From: Epiperipatus broadwayi
Taxonomy: Eukaryota > Onychophora > Udeonychophora > Euonychophora > Peripatidae
Length of the DNA stretch: 64,000 nucleotides
NCBI GenBank assembly: GCA_028023455.1
Contig: JAQFVV010000021.1
Coordinates: forward strand, 618,001 to 682,000
Direction of reading: 5' to 3'
The notes beneath the pieces are model-generated. The model searched no databases. It worked only from the letters and a program-made list of their open reading frames with translations, and was not told where the DNA came from. This document shows positions 36,600-48,134 of the stretch, in pieces. Within the stretch, counting starts at the first letter, position 1. Every line of letters begins with the position of its first letter. The translations under genes and the position numbers were made by a program.

Positions 36600-37095
36600 T
36601 TATTTGATAGAATAATTTAATATTAAAAGGAAATATGCCTATGTGTTTGAAAAGAAAGATTTTTAATAAATGTGTGTTTACCAGTTCTTACTTATGGATG
36701 CGATACTTAGGCACTTAACAGAAGAGCAATACAGAGATTTCAGACTATTCAGAAAAGTATAGATAAATGAATGTTAGGAGTAATATGAAAAGATTAAAAA
36801 TTAAATACATGAGTGAGAAAACAAACAGGTGTTACTGATGTCATTGAAATAATTAGGAGTGAACAAATATAGAAAAGATGATAATAGATAGACAGTTGAA
36901 ATTTTAAACTGGATTCTAAGAGATTGTAAAAGACCTAGAAAGGGATCAATGTGAGATGGATAGATTAATTAAGGAAGTGTGCTGCAGTGATGTGAAAAAG
37001 CAAGGGTAGAGATTTGAGAAGGTGGATTGAGCTTGGAGAGAACTTCGTTTTGCAATGGATCGATAATGTTTGAAAATGATGATCATGATATATGT
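36600..37095 (+). pseudogene. RTE-like LINE 3' end
   Basis: Fragments read MPMCLKRKIFNKCVFTSSYL-like near 36640 (the usual C..RK..FN.CV.P...YG block), then ILNWIPRDCKRPRKG near 36905, and GRDLRRWIELGENFVLQWID near 37010. The stop is followed by a GATGATCATGATA tail as in the related copies. Frameshifts show it is dead, and it is 5' truncated. Confidence 0.75.
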
Positions 37096-37300
37096 ACGTG
37101 TAAATAAAAGTCTAACTAAAAAAAGAAGTAAAATGTTCTGTATATTTGAAAAGTTTAAAAAAAGTAAAAAGAACAAGTCTAAATCACTGTATGGGAAATA
37201 TGGCACTACAATGACATACAGAATTTAATTAGCCCACTTGAAAGATAAAACGTTCTCCCGTGATCTTCTAGTAATTTTCTACAGAAAATACGTTGCTTAT
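37096..37300. other. AT-rich spacer
   Basis: No recognised features. Confidence 0.4.
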
Positions 37301-37565
37301 AGCTTAGCAACTCTTGGTTAATGAGAGTTTGATTTCCATTTTTGTTTTACTTTTTAGTTAATAATATCTAGATGACCAATATTGAATGGTTAATTACATT
37401 GCATATAAACCATCAAGTTGGGAAAAAATATCAGGGACTTGATTTTTGGTCACTAAGAGTTTGAATTTTCTAGTCTTGTTTATTTAACAATGTCTAGATA
37501 CCCATTTGCTGACCAATTTGGATGGTTTATTATGTTGCATACAAACCAAGCTGAAAAAAAAAAAA
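37300..37565 (+). repeat. Diverged tandem duplication, about 140 bp
   Basis: The segments at about 37305-37435 and 37446-37565 share AGAGTTTGA, TTTAGTTAATAATATCTAGAT, GACCAATATTGAATGGTT and TTGCATATAAACCA in the same order with substitutions. Confidence 0.6.
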
Positions 37566-38689
37566 GCTAAGCCTGAATAAAACTTTTAAAAATATCAGAT
37601 TTACTCTGGCCTGGATTTGAAACTAGAACATACAATCTCAAGCACTAGAATTTTACAATGCTAAAACAATCAGTTTTAATGTTAGCTAATTTGTAAATAT
37701 TTTTAACTGTCATATTTACAATTTCGTCATTGCGTAGATGCAGTGAACTCCATTTGAACCTTTAATTTTATATGTGCACAAGATATTATTTAATGTTAGG
37801 AAATATATAAACATATTTGTTAAATCTTTAATTAAAATTATTACTTCAACGTCAGATGGTAATTATGTTAATTATTAATTAAACAAAGAAATTACAAAAT
37901 GCGGATTTTCCTTTTTTACTTTGAAATAAATGATTTGTTTATTATTTTATTAGTTTATAAAATATTTTATAATTGTTCTTCATTTATATTAAAAATATCT
38001 GGCGTTTGGAGACTCATTTGAATAATAATTAAAAAAACAATAGGCGAGAACAATACCAAGAATGTTAAATTTTAATAATTAATTTTCTTTTGAATTAATT
38101 TTATCAAATATATATTTTAAACAAAGGAAATCTATTTCCCTATTTCAGTTTTGTCACCTTGTGAAAGCCTAAATAATCAAAACATGTCACGTGGTAATGC
38201 TTAATAAATCCTTGTTTAGTGTTATCTTATCCATACCACCAGATTAGTTTTAATTAAAAGCTTGTTGCTTTCGCCATTGAAAAGTATTGAACCTGAATAG
38301 CATTTCTACATAACATTTATTGATTTACTCAAGCATCCACAAGATGGCGCAGGAGTAGGAGAAAAGATTTTCCATTTGAAAGTAAAGGTAGCGCATAATT
38401 GATTAGCATAATTTAGGGATTTTTTATTCACTGTTCCATATGTGTATAAATTTAATATATTAAAGGAGTGGTACACCTGTCTACCATGTTTAAAAACACG
38501 TTGATAGCTCAAAAATTTTCTTCAAGGAAGCCAGCTCAATCATCGAATAGTCAGAAATTCTTAGCTAGAGGGCAAAATAAGGTAAAAGCTACTTCAACAC
38601 TTATTGCCTGACTAATGGCAAATCCTATGAGGAAGACATATCATTTCATTATTTCTACATTAATAATGACGTTATAGTAAGCTATTTAA
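37566..38689. other. AT-rich stretch with a weak SINE trace
   Basis: On the minus strand TTTCAAATCCAGG near 37607-37620 resembles a B box. The patch around 38300-38400 (CAAGATGGCGCAGGAGTAGG) is less AT-biased and contains a YY1-like AAGATGGCGC. No frame is supportable. Confidence 0.35.
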
Positions 38690-38925
38690 AAGCTGGACTA
38701 CTTATTGCTTTTCTAAAAGTGTATGATGATAGTATTTTAGTAGTAGTTATATTTAGACTATCTTCATCATTTAGAATTAATCATTAAATGTCATTAGAAA
38801 ATTCAAATATTATTTAAACTTTTCAAATATATTTAAGGTTAATAAAATAAGGAGCGTGCTAATAGCTCTAAACAAGCTTTATCCATAAATGCCGCAAGAG
38901 AAGGCATTTAAAATCTCTATCTAGA

Positions 38926-38982
38926 ATTATCCTCAAACTGGTTTTGAGCTATTGGCTTTCATCAGTGAGGCACTAGGATATT
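38926..38982 (-). ncRNA. Hammerhead-like motif (family C), damaged
   Basis: Minus-strand CTGATGA is at 38959-38965, with stem II AGC/GCT and loop CAATA. The second strand reads AAAAC instead of GAAAC. A TGAGG/CCTCA stem I and a GTT triplet are present. Loss of the conserved G predicts inactivity. Confidence 0.45.
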
Positions 38983-39212
38983 CAGACACTATATCTAAAA
39001 TACCAACTCAAGGCAAACACTTATCTGATACTTAACTATTAAATAGAAAATCTATATGTCTTCAAATCCAAATTATTCAGGCCCATGTAGCTATTTGAGT
39101 TAGATAGCTGGATTTGAAGACATACAGATGTCTGAAAAATTCACATTTTCTACTTAATAGTTAAGTGTGAAAGAAGTGCTGGCCTTGAATTGATATTTTA
39201 GATCTAATGTCT

Positions 39213-39273
39213 GAATATCCTAGTGATTTACTGATGAAAGTCAATAGCTCGAAACTGTTTTGGAGATATGGAT
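39213..39273 (+). ncRNA. Hammerhead-like motif (family C)
   Basis: CTGATGA is at 39231-39237, stem II AGT/GCT with loop CAATA, and GAAAC at 39251-39255. TATCC (about 39216) can pair with GGATA (about 39269) in outer stem I. The cleavage triplet would be GTT. Inner stem I is weak. Confidence 0.45.
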
Positions 39274-39515
39274 AATTCTAGATAGAGATTTTAAATGTTT
39301 TCTCTTGTGGGATTTATCAATAAAGCTTGTTTAGAGCTATTAGCATGCTCATTATTTTATTTTGTAATACAAGTTTATCAAGTTAAGTCACATAATGTAT
39401 GACTTGATTTTATTTACTATTTAAGGTTAATACATAACACAATATTTTGGGTAGTATTGACACTTAATAATTAATCTTAGATGATGGAAAATAGTCCAAT
39501 ATATAATTACTGATT

Positions 39516-40665
39516 TACATATACATAATTATTAGGTAAATCCATATACAAAATATATAATAAAAAGTCAAGAGGTTATTTCCATTTCCTGCACAAAAAA
39601 ACATCCATTCCTTCATAGATATCATTATGGATACCTCCAACACCCCTCCAATATCTAATACCCAACTTGAGACCCAACCCTAATTTAAGCCACATGATAT
39701 TAGAGTTACTCATTAATGAATAATATTAGGTGATGTTAGGGCACATAAAATGACAAATCATTTATCAAGCCCAATATAAATAAACATTAAACCAAAGTTT
39801 ATCCCAAGTTGGTCAAATAGATGCAACAACTAACCAATACAACAAATAACATTAAATGTATTATGATTACCAACACAAAAGAGTAACATACAATACATCA
39901 GATGAGTGAATGCAATAAAAAAAATACATAAACATATAATATTAAAGTAAAGAAAAATCAAAAGTTTCTTTTCTTATATATATATATTAACAAGTTGTTT
40001 GTGTTAATACGTAACAAAGATGACTTCAACAATAAAGTAAAAAGAATGAGCATAAACAGGTTTAAGATAAGATATATACAACAAACTTTTTTGTTTAAGA
40101 AGAAGAAAAAAAAATTTTATCCGGGGGAAAAAATCTACCATTACCTCACAAAAGAGCTTAAAAGAAAGTTTGAAGGTCAGTATTGACCAATTCGGACCTG
40201 TAATACTCTTGAAAAAACCATTTACCAGGATTTTAGAAAGTAAGGAGAAACATTTAGCTCATAAAACATCTAAACTAAGAATCAAAAATTAATAATTTAC
40301 AAACAAAATAAAGTATCTGAATCTCTAAAATTACCATTGATTTCTGCTATAGATTTCCAGATTTAAATCTAAAGCATGCAATAACAGAAGAAATATTGAT
40401 GTTTCTCCAATCAACTTAAACTATGAAAACTAATATAAGCATTGATAAAAGTAATGATGCAGTGTTAAGAGCAAGGGGAACATCATGGAAAAAATCTCAT
40501 CATTAATCATGGAGTCTACATCAAGATTGATATGGGATTGTCATATCTCTCTATGCCTGGATTGATAAACATCGAAACAATCAATTATAAATTTTTTTTT
40601 TTACTCATCATCTCAAAATTCTAGTTTGAATGCTAGCAAAGTCAACCTATCCATTGGATGTTCAA
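39516..40665. other. AT-rich stretch, no gene seen
   Basis: A small open frame at 39995-40186 is lysine-rich and has no family resemblance; it is probably chance. Nothing else was recognised. Confidence 0.4.
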
Positions 40666-40668
40666 ATT

Positions 40669-40788
40669 CCATCTATACATAAAAGAATCATCATGGATTA
40701 TGAGAACAAGCCATTAGAACAGTGTCTCCCATCTATACATAAAAGAATCATCATGGATTATGAGAACAAGCCATTAGAACAGTGTCTC
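40669..40788 (+). repeat. Perfect 60-bp tandem duplication
   Basis: Two identical 60-bp copies (40669-40728 and 40729-40788) begin CCATCTATACATAAAAGAAT and end AAGCCATTAGAACAGTGTCTC. No difference was seen, so it is either very recent or an assembly artefact. Confidence 0.95.
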
Positions 40789-42370
40789 TACGAACTATAA
40801 AGCCAAGTTATAAAGTTGATATCATCTATATTTAATTGTTTGTATGATATATATAATAATTTTATTTTCTTTAATTTTAATATAAGGCCAAATAGCTTTA
40901 ATTTAAGATATAAGAAATAAAAATAAATTTATTTTATTACCTTGGATAGACAGAATCTATGAAGTATGCTCTTGATTATGAAATAATCTGGTCACTATAA
41001 ATGGACAAAGTAAGAAAGTATCTAATACATATGTAAATTCAACATTCATATATGTATAACACATACACTTTCATTAATTGTTTATTACAAAGTTTGAATT
41101 AATTATTAATATTTTTTAATATATTTTCTTTACATGTCTTTTTAATTATTTGCGTTATGAACTTATAACTCTCATTCATTGTCCAATCGTACATAATAAT
41201 GGAGTCTTTTAAACCATTATGGCACTAAATAAAAGATAATAAAGGTTATATGAATACGGTATTATGTATAGCAATGTTGTATAAAATATGAAAATCATTT
41301 ATGTTAATCAGGACATTTAATGGCTATTCTTTAATCAGGACATTTAATAGCTATTCTTTAAGGGATCAGGATGTGGGACATTGGTATAAACCAAGCTTAA
41401 ATAAAGAATGATGACAGATGTCTAAATGAGTTTTCCCTAATTCTGTTTTAAATTTTCTTGTTCAAAAAATAGTTAAATCACAATTCTTGGTTTATTTTTA
41501 TGTGCTTAAATTTTCCTTACACACACATATCATTATGATTATTTGCATGTATACAATATACCATACCCACTACCATTAACAGACATATATTTATTTTGCA
41601 CATATTCTGACTTCAGTGATACAAATATACCTTGAACCGGAGGATAAAGAAACAATTCCCTGAGTTCAAATTCTGGAATAATGGAAGTAAATTAAGGGTA
41701 AAATCAGTAGTTATTTAAATCTTACTCTTCTCTCCTAAGTACAAGTTTAATGTATAACGGATATACAGGAATGTGAACAACAGAAATATACTCTTTTACT
41801 CATCAGGAGGAATCCACCCATCTTTGTGCATACCATGAAAAGACCACCCATTACCATATATATGAAAATAAAAACAGACATTCTGTAGAATGTATATATT
41901 TTAAAACCTACCTTCAACATTTGTCGTGAGAAGACATTAATTATCCACATATCAATAACAATCACTGATTTTATATTAATATACGTAAATAGATAGATTT
42001 GGAGTAAACACAAATATTTGTCCAAACTCATTTTTTACCTAACAGACAAAAATATTTGATTATTTTAATATATATAATACATAGTAAATAACACTCCATC
42101 CAGGTTGGGTGCATGCTATCTTAAATATTGTATGGGGCATTTGTTCAGTAGGCAGTTTGTTCTTTTAATTGTTTATAAGTCTAAATATTTAGGTCACTGG
42201 TCAATACATAGACTTCCTAAATACTAAAATCATATCCACAATCATGACCAAAGATTATTTAGTGAAGCTGTAGAAATATTTATAAAACAAATTGCATCAA
42301 CAAATGTGAAGAAACATTGAAATTTCCAGCTATTTGGAAGAGTTTCCTCACACAAATGAATAAAAACAAT
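40789..42370. other. AT-rich stretch, no gene seen
   Basis: A short 28-bp direct duplication is at about 41309-41365 (CAGGACATTTAATGGCTATT). No coding or RNA features were recognised. Confidence 0.4.
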
Positions 42371-42649
42371 GCAAAACTCTCTATACAGCAGTGCCACCCT
42401 GTGCCAACCAGAGTAATCAATGGATGCTAGAAGGCTAATGCCTACTCATCCAATATCCCCAGACTAGTTTTTGGCTTGTGGCCTTCATCAGTGAGGAGCT
42501 TTGGATCTGAGAGCACTGCACCTAGATCATAAGATCTAATGCAACCCTCCAGCAATCACCTTTTATCTCTACTTAACTATAAAACTATGAGAATAAAATT
42601 GATTACTCTGGTTGGCACAGGGTGGCACTACTGTATAGAGAGTTTTGCC
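42371..42649. repeat. Hammerhead foldback element (family B1), right core deleted
   Basis: The terminal inverted repeats are GCAAAACTCTCTATACAG and the complement CTGTATAGAGAGTTTTGC. The internal ends TGTGCCAACCAGAGTAATC also pair. Only the left arm retains the hammerhead region; the right arm lacks it. Confidence 0.75.
42448..42508 (-). ncRNA. Type I hammerhead-like ribozyme, damaged core
   Basis: Minus-strand CTGATGA is at 42485-42491, with stem II GGC/GCC and loop CACAA. GAAAC is changed to AAAAC, removing the conserved G. TAGTC and both stem I helices are intact. Confidence 0.55.
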
Positions 42650-43120
42650 TTGTTTATAAACAATTATGTGCTAGTATAAGAGATGGTGATCATGTGATGC
42701 TTAATGGTTTAACAAATGAATATAAAAATAACCACATGATACAATTGATTCTGCTACTACCATGTGATTATTATTGTTTTTATTCACCCAGTTGAGGTCA
42801 AGGGTTATCTTGTTGAAACATTGGTATATTTAATGTTATTAAATATAGTTGCTCCCAAAACATGTTTTGTAACCCATTTTTTGTCCATGAAAATATTCAT
42901 TTCAATATATTTAGTATTTGGAATTGTTGGTTAATAATATTGGTATTTTTTTAGTGTTCATTGCTTTCATGTATAAGTACATCTTTGTATAATAAATCAT
43001 TACATAATTTAATATATGAAGACATCCTTTCTGTTGAAAAGTGTTTATTTTTTTCTTTTATGTTTTTTTAATGCTTAATAAAACTATATTATAAACTAAC
43101 TTTATTTTATTCTAATTTAA
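42650..43120. other. AT-rich stretch, no gene seen
   Basis: No recognised features. Confidence 0.4.
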
Positions 43121-43124
43121 ATCA

Positions 43125-43640
43125 AACATTCAATTGAAAACAAAAAAATCATATGTATTACTTTAAATATATTAAAGTTCTAAGAATGACTTTTAAATGA
43201 TATTAAAATATTCAAAATTTCCCCACCTATATCTAAGAAACTAGATCACCTACATAAAATGTAATATTCTATCACTTTGGTAATGATTTAGAAAAAAATG
43301 TACCAAATGTCAACAAATTATATTGAATTAGAATCTATTAAATCTTGATTTTAGAATGTTATTATAACTTTACTCAAGCTTTCAATTGAAAGCAAAAAAA
43401 TATCAATACAGCCCTCTCATAAGATTTGTTTAAAACATTTTGAAGTTCTAAAAACATCTTTTAAATTTTATATCAATATATTTAAAATTCCCCTGCTCAC
43501 TGGTTCAGATCTATGAAGCTAGGTCACCTACCTAAAATATTATAGTGCCCTATTGCTTTGGAAATGATTTGGAAGAAGTGTACCAAATTTCAACAAATTG
43601 TTTTGAATTTAAATCTATTTTGATTTTAAAATTTTATTCT
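43125..43640 (+). repeat. Diverged tandem duplication, about 255 bp
   Basis: Two consecutive copies (about 43125-43375 and 43378-43635) share TTCAATTGAAA-CAAAAAAAT, AAGTTCTAA, ATCACCTAC-TAAAAT, TTTGG-AATGATTT and ACCAAAT-TCAACAAATT in the same order. Divergence is substantial. Confidence 0.75.
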
Positions 43641-44195
43641 AATTAAAATAAAAGTGTTTACCAGTGGTTACAAGCAACAAACAAGCAAACATAGATTGTA
43701 ACTTTTATAAAAACATTTAAAAAATAAAAAACAAAATTTTAACTCACTTTTTCTTAATTTTAATGATGTACAGGTCATTAAAATTTATGATAGCTTAAAA
43801 ACTAGTGTTAAAATAATGAGATCATTAAGCATTCATAAACCAGTGTTAATGTGATCATATAATGTCACTTACTTATAGGACTCTGTGTTTAGTTTCTTTT
43901 TATTAAATAAAAAAATGTATGGTTAGTTACTTGGGAGTCAAGTGCTGTTTGAACATCAAAGCAGCAAGTGACCAAAGTGAGATTTTGTTTGCTTTACTCA
44001 GTTAAAAACTGATCCTGAAGTTCTGACTGTATGCATCATCGTATATTTGAATGGGTAAAAATATCAATTTGCCATGTTATCCACACATTTCTAAACTAAT
44101 AAGTCAGCATTGACTCCTGGCAATCATATAAATTATTTTCTGCCGATGCATAAATTTTTCAGTATAATATATAGTATTATATTTGTTTTATTCTA
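43641..44195. other. AT-rich stretch, no gene seen
   Basis: No recognised features. Confidence 0.4.
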
Positions 44196-44335
44196 CCCTG
44201 CATAGTTTGGTATAGTTGGTAGATCATTTGACTTGGGGATTGGGAGGTCCCAGGATTAATTCTAGTGCCCACAGATCTGTCATAAGAACTTATAAACTCT
44301 TGAACAATAAAGCTGTATGCCTTTTTTTGGTTTTA
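44196..44335 (+). repeat. tRNA-derived SINE (family S2), single copy
   Basis: It reads CCCTGCATAGTTTGGTATAG then TTGGTAGATCATTTGACTTG (A-box region), then GGGAGGTCCCAGGATTAATT (B-box region), then a tail CAATAAAGCTGTATGCC. Read in reverse it matches the tandem units at 1325-1880. It looks like a tRNA with a decayed T-arm. Confidence 0.65.
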
Positions 44336-44390
44336 TTCTCACATTAATTGGAAAATATATTTTATGACAATCATTAGATAATAAATACAC

Positions 44391-44637
44391 AGAGGCAAAA
44401 CTCTCTATATAGTAGCATCCTCAGTGCAAGAAAGAGTAATCAATGGAAAGAGGAAGATTTGTTCACAAAATCCCTATCTAGAGACTATTTATCCAACATC
44501 CCCAGACTAGTTTCTAGCTTATGGCTTTCATCAGTAAGGAGTCTTGAATCTGAGAGTACTGCACCTAGATCTTAGTATCCATTGATTACTCTGGTTTGCA
44601 CTTAGTAATACTCTGTATGGAGAGTTTTGCCTCTGTG
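44391..44637. repeat. Hammerhead foldback element (family B1)
   Basis: The ends CAGAGGCAAAACTCTC and GAGAGTTTTGCCTCTG are perfect inverted repeats. The left arm carries an intact hammerhead in minus orientation. The right arm is shortened and lacks one. Confidence 0.8.
44491..44551 (-). ncRNA. Type I hammerhead ribozyme, intact core
   Basis: On the minus strand CTGATGA (44528-44534) is followed by stem II AGC, loop CATAA, GCT, then GAAAC, TA and GTC. Stem I has outer ATTCAA paired with TTGGAT and inner TCCTTA paired with TGGGGA, separated by an internal loop. Relative to the copy at 48135, the first stem II pair is A-T instead of G-C, a compensatory change. Stem I differences stay as G-U wobbles. 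All conserved core bases are present. Confidence 0.75.
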
Positions 44638-44861
44638 TAAACAGCTTGCACAAGCACAAAGAATGGTGTTTATGTGATGTTTAGTTGTTTAATAGATAAT
44701 AAAGAATGAATGCAGAATTTGGAATATATATATATTAAAGAAATGCTTTTATTCTCATGATTGTTCTAAAGATTAATAAATGGACTAAAAAAATAAATTT
44801 TCTTTAGGTTTTGCAAATAAAAACAAGGGATGTTTATGCCAATTTATTTATCAGTTTGCTA

Positions 44862-45456
44862 TAGGGTGATCGGACATTCTGATTTTTTGGCATTTGTTCC
44901 TATTTTTCATTAGATGTCCCAGTGTCCCTGAAATATCTTATTTGGGATTATTGTATGTCCCAATTTTCAAATACTCATAATTATTATTTGTTTTACACAA
45001 ATAATTCATTGCAAAAATGATAGTTTCTTGACCATATCTGTCCTTTTCAGTCTCTATAGTAATATTGTAAAAACTTCAGACAAGTTCCACACCAAAACAA
45101 GGATCGCTATTATGTTATGTGGCTAGATTCTCAAGCTTGATTCATTCTCATGTCCAACCTCACTTTAGAGCATGTGCAGTTGGATTTTTGTGAGCTAAAA
45201 TTTAAACTGTGCTTGCTACCTGCTTTGATTGACAGTGTAGTTTTACTAATTCTTTGTTGATATTAATTTTCTATAGTGATGAAATTAATAGGAATATTAA
45301 TAATTCTAAACAATAGATAACATACCAAAGAGGAAGTAAACTTACAAGAATGAATATACACAAGAATGGAGTTTTATAAAAAAAAAAGCTCACAATGCTA
45401 TAAAAATGATTGGTCATTATGTTCTGAATTTTGATCAAACCCATATGGTCACCCTA
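44862..45456. mobile_element. hAT-like non-autonomous transposon with target duplication
   Basis: The left end TAGGGTGATC and the complement of the right end, TAGGGTGACC, form short terminal inverted repeats. They are flanked by GTTTGCTA (44854-44861) and GTTTACTA (45457-45464), an 8-bp target duplication with one difference, as hAT elements make. Subterminal repeats of TGTCCC-like words occur at 44920-44970. No transposase frame is present. Confidence 0.75.
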
Positions 45457-45780
45457 GTTTACTAGCAACTAATATCAACTTGTCAATGTTGCAAGAAAAT
45501 GGTCATTACCAAATGAGCTGATAGACAGGCGTTGATATAGTTTCTAATCATGATTATTCCATGCTTTTATTTGTGAAAACAGAAAAAAAATTTTTTAACC
45601 TTTTTGTGAAGTTATGTAAATAAAAGTTTTTTTAAATTTCTTTTCTTTCTACTCTTTACTTTTATATAATTTTAAAAATTGTAAATGAAAAAATTGAGAT
45701 ACAATTTAATATTGAATGCATATAAAATTAAAAATTTTAATTTTTTGCTAAATTTAAAAAAAAATGTAGTCATTGTCAAG
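45457..45780. other. AT-rich stretch, no gene seen
   Basis: No recognised features beyond the target duplication at its left end. Confidence 0.4.
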
Positions 45781-45879
45781 CATTGGTGGTCAAGAGGTTA
45801 GCAACAGCTGCTTTACAAGCAGTTGTCCTGGAATAGTGGGTTCATTTCCTGGCTGATGCTATGTCCCATGGGGAAAAAA
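45781..45879 (+). repeat. tRNA-derived SINE (family S1)
   Basis: CATTGGTGGTCAAGAGGTTA (A-box region), CTTTACAAGCAGTTGTCC and GTGGGTTCATTTCCTGGC (B-box region) follow the same order as 10632-10727. An A-run follows at 45873. Confidence 0.7.
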
Positions 45880-47870
45880 ACGTAGTCATTGGGACTTCAT
45901 AGATTGGAAATGGGGAAGGGGGTAAGAATTGAATTACAATATTTTTAACACAACAGACAATGAGTATATGGAGTATAGAGGGCATCCAGCATAGCAAGAA
46001 TGTATTCAATTGTTTAAAGATTATTTAAAGCTCTTTTAAATTTAAAAATATTATTTTGAATGTGCTGGTATGTGTGTGCATGGTGAGATAGATATATCAG
46101 CATCTTACTTGGATAAATAAAACTTGTAACATTTATTAAAATGAATTTTAATAAATAAATTAAATTCATGTAAGATGGCTTAAGTTAAGAAAAAAAAATT
46201 GAAATAATTATATTTCAATTTTTTGTTTGAAAAAAGAAAATTAATTTGATCAGACTTACTGATAACAAAAATGAATCTACAAACAGTAATTGAAAGATAA
46301 GAAGTCTCCAATTTATTCTGTTATTTAATTACTGATCTATTGTATATTTTAATTTTTAAAAAAATAAAACAATGGATAAAGGAAGAAAAAAGAAGAGGTT
46401 TCATCGTTTTGATTATTAATTTGATCTGGACTGGAGAGTTTGGCAGTATTAACTTTTTAGTTGTTGTGAACTCTTAGCGTGACTAAAAAATTATTTCACA
46501 GGTCATTTGTTTTTGAAGCAATAATCTTCCTTACCAGAAATATGGAATCCAATGATTATTTGTTGATACAGTCAGAGGATATGTATTGCTAATTGCTAAA
46601 GTGTCCTAACCATGAACTATGTACGTTTCTTCTGGAATTTCCTGAACTTATATGTCAATGCCTAACCTAGGCTTAATTTAAAGCACATATGAAAAATGTA
46701 TGCCTTTATTGCCTTTATTTTATCTTGAAAAATGGACCATTGGACAGGGACATTACAATTTTTAAGCCATTCTGAGCAGTAATGGACACTAATAAAATAA
46801 AAGACCATGGTAAAAATATTCTTTTTGAAGCATGTAAATAAAACAATATATTGAAAAGGCCATAAGCATTTTATATGTATTAGTTGTTCAGTCATTGTTG
46901 TCCATTTTATTTTTATATGTTTTGCTGTATTAATGCATTTTATAATTAGTTTTAAATTTTGTGTGTGTGTGTGTATGCATGTATGCAAGTTAATTTTAAT
47001 TGTTTAATAAAATGTCATTAGTTTAAATTCCAATTGTTAGAAACTTTTATTTCCAAATGCCCATTTTAGCATTTATCATTTAAGAGAAAAAAATATATTT
47101 TAATTAGAGAGACTGTTTAACCACTGAGGAAAATGCTGGAATGTTTTGTGAATTGAAGGATCATCGGATTTGAAATTGGTTCATTCAGCGTGGTGCCTAA
47201 TAAAAGAATAAAAATTCGTGTTTTTTTTTTAAAGAAATTATTATTGAGTGGTAAAAACTATTTTAAAATACTAGTGTTGATTTTGTGGAGATGATTAGGA
47301 AATATTTATTTTAGGTTCAATCATCTCCATTATTATCTACTTTAGATATGACTATGAGATTTTCACTTGTTTAGTTATATTTAAAGGTGGTCTCTCAAGG
47401 TTACTATGCAATAAAATGGCTTCCCAAAGTATAGCTGGATTAATAAATTTTTACCTGAGTTATCAGTACAATAGATTTAGAATACCTAGATTGAAAATTG
47501 GGACATGGGTCAAGATTGAGTTGTAAGATTTTTCAGACAGACAAAAAACAGCAAATTAAATAGAAGCATACAAAAGTACAGATTTCTTTTGTTATAGAAT
47601 TCCAATATCAGTTTTTTTTACCCTCCTATTCAAGCTTACAGTTGATGGCTCTTGAATAGAATGAAGATAATTGCAATGAGTAAACATATGAGAAATCGAG
47701 ATATTGTTATTATAATTATTAGAGAGAAAACAAGTAACTCAATTTAAGGTCAAGGATAAAATTAATTGTATGTATGCAAGCTTTCTTGTAAATATTCATA
47801 AAGTAACAATAGTGCTTCCTCATCATCAGCTATAATTTGCATTCGTTTACCAACATATTAACAGTTATTA
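45880..47870. other. AT-rich stretch, no gene seen
   Basis: A (GT)n run is at about 46960-46975. The 108-codon minus-strand frame at 46662-46988 runs through it and has no family resemblance. Nothing else was recognised. Confidence 0.4.
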
Positions 47871-47972
47871 AAACAGGTAAAACTCACTATACATATTGAC
47901 ACACACAGCAAGCTAGAGTAATCAATGGATGTCAGAAGGCTTGTGCATAAAATCCCCATCTAGTGCCTACTT

Positions 47973-48033
47973 ATCCAATATTCGCAGACTAGTTTCTGGC
48001 TTGCAGTCTTCATCAGTGAGGAGCCTTGGATCT
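47973..48033 (-). ncRNA. Type I hammerhead-like ribozyme
   Basis: Minus-strand CTGATGA (48010-48016), GAAAC, TA and GTC are present. Stem II is weakened (GAC/GCC) and inner stem I has two mismatches (TGCGAA against TCCTCA). Outer stem I is intact. Core bases are conserved but helices are weaker than in its partner arm. Confidence 0.6.
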
Positions 48034-48134
48034 GAGAGCACTGCACCTAGATCTTAGGGGTTTTCAATTTAAGGCTCACAGTTTTGTAGTTAAGTAAATT
48101 GAAAACACCTAAGGTCTAGGTGCAGTGCTCTCAG

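Larger units (their letters stand above)
38690..39515. repeat. Composite foldback: shared outer terminus around family C hammerhead element
   Basis: The outer left (about 38705-38815) and outer right (about 39430-39510) are inverted copies: GACTATCTTCATCATTTAGA against the complement TTTTCCATCATCTAAG. The same outer terminus flanks different cargo at 18060 and 56440. The inner family C element (38849-39365) runs from AGCTCTAAACAAGCTTTATC to the complement near 39340. Each of its arms has a hammerhead-like core. Confidence 0.65.

Noticed and set aside
41747-42031. 94-codon minus-strand open frame with CTGATGA inside
   Set aside because: No GAAAC follows within a stem-length distance, so it is not a hammerhead, and the frame has no recognisable family.
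46662-46988. 108-codon minus-strand open frame
   Set aside because: It starts in a GT/CA microsatellite, has no family resemblance and ordinary AT-driven composition.
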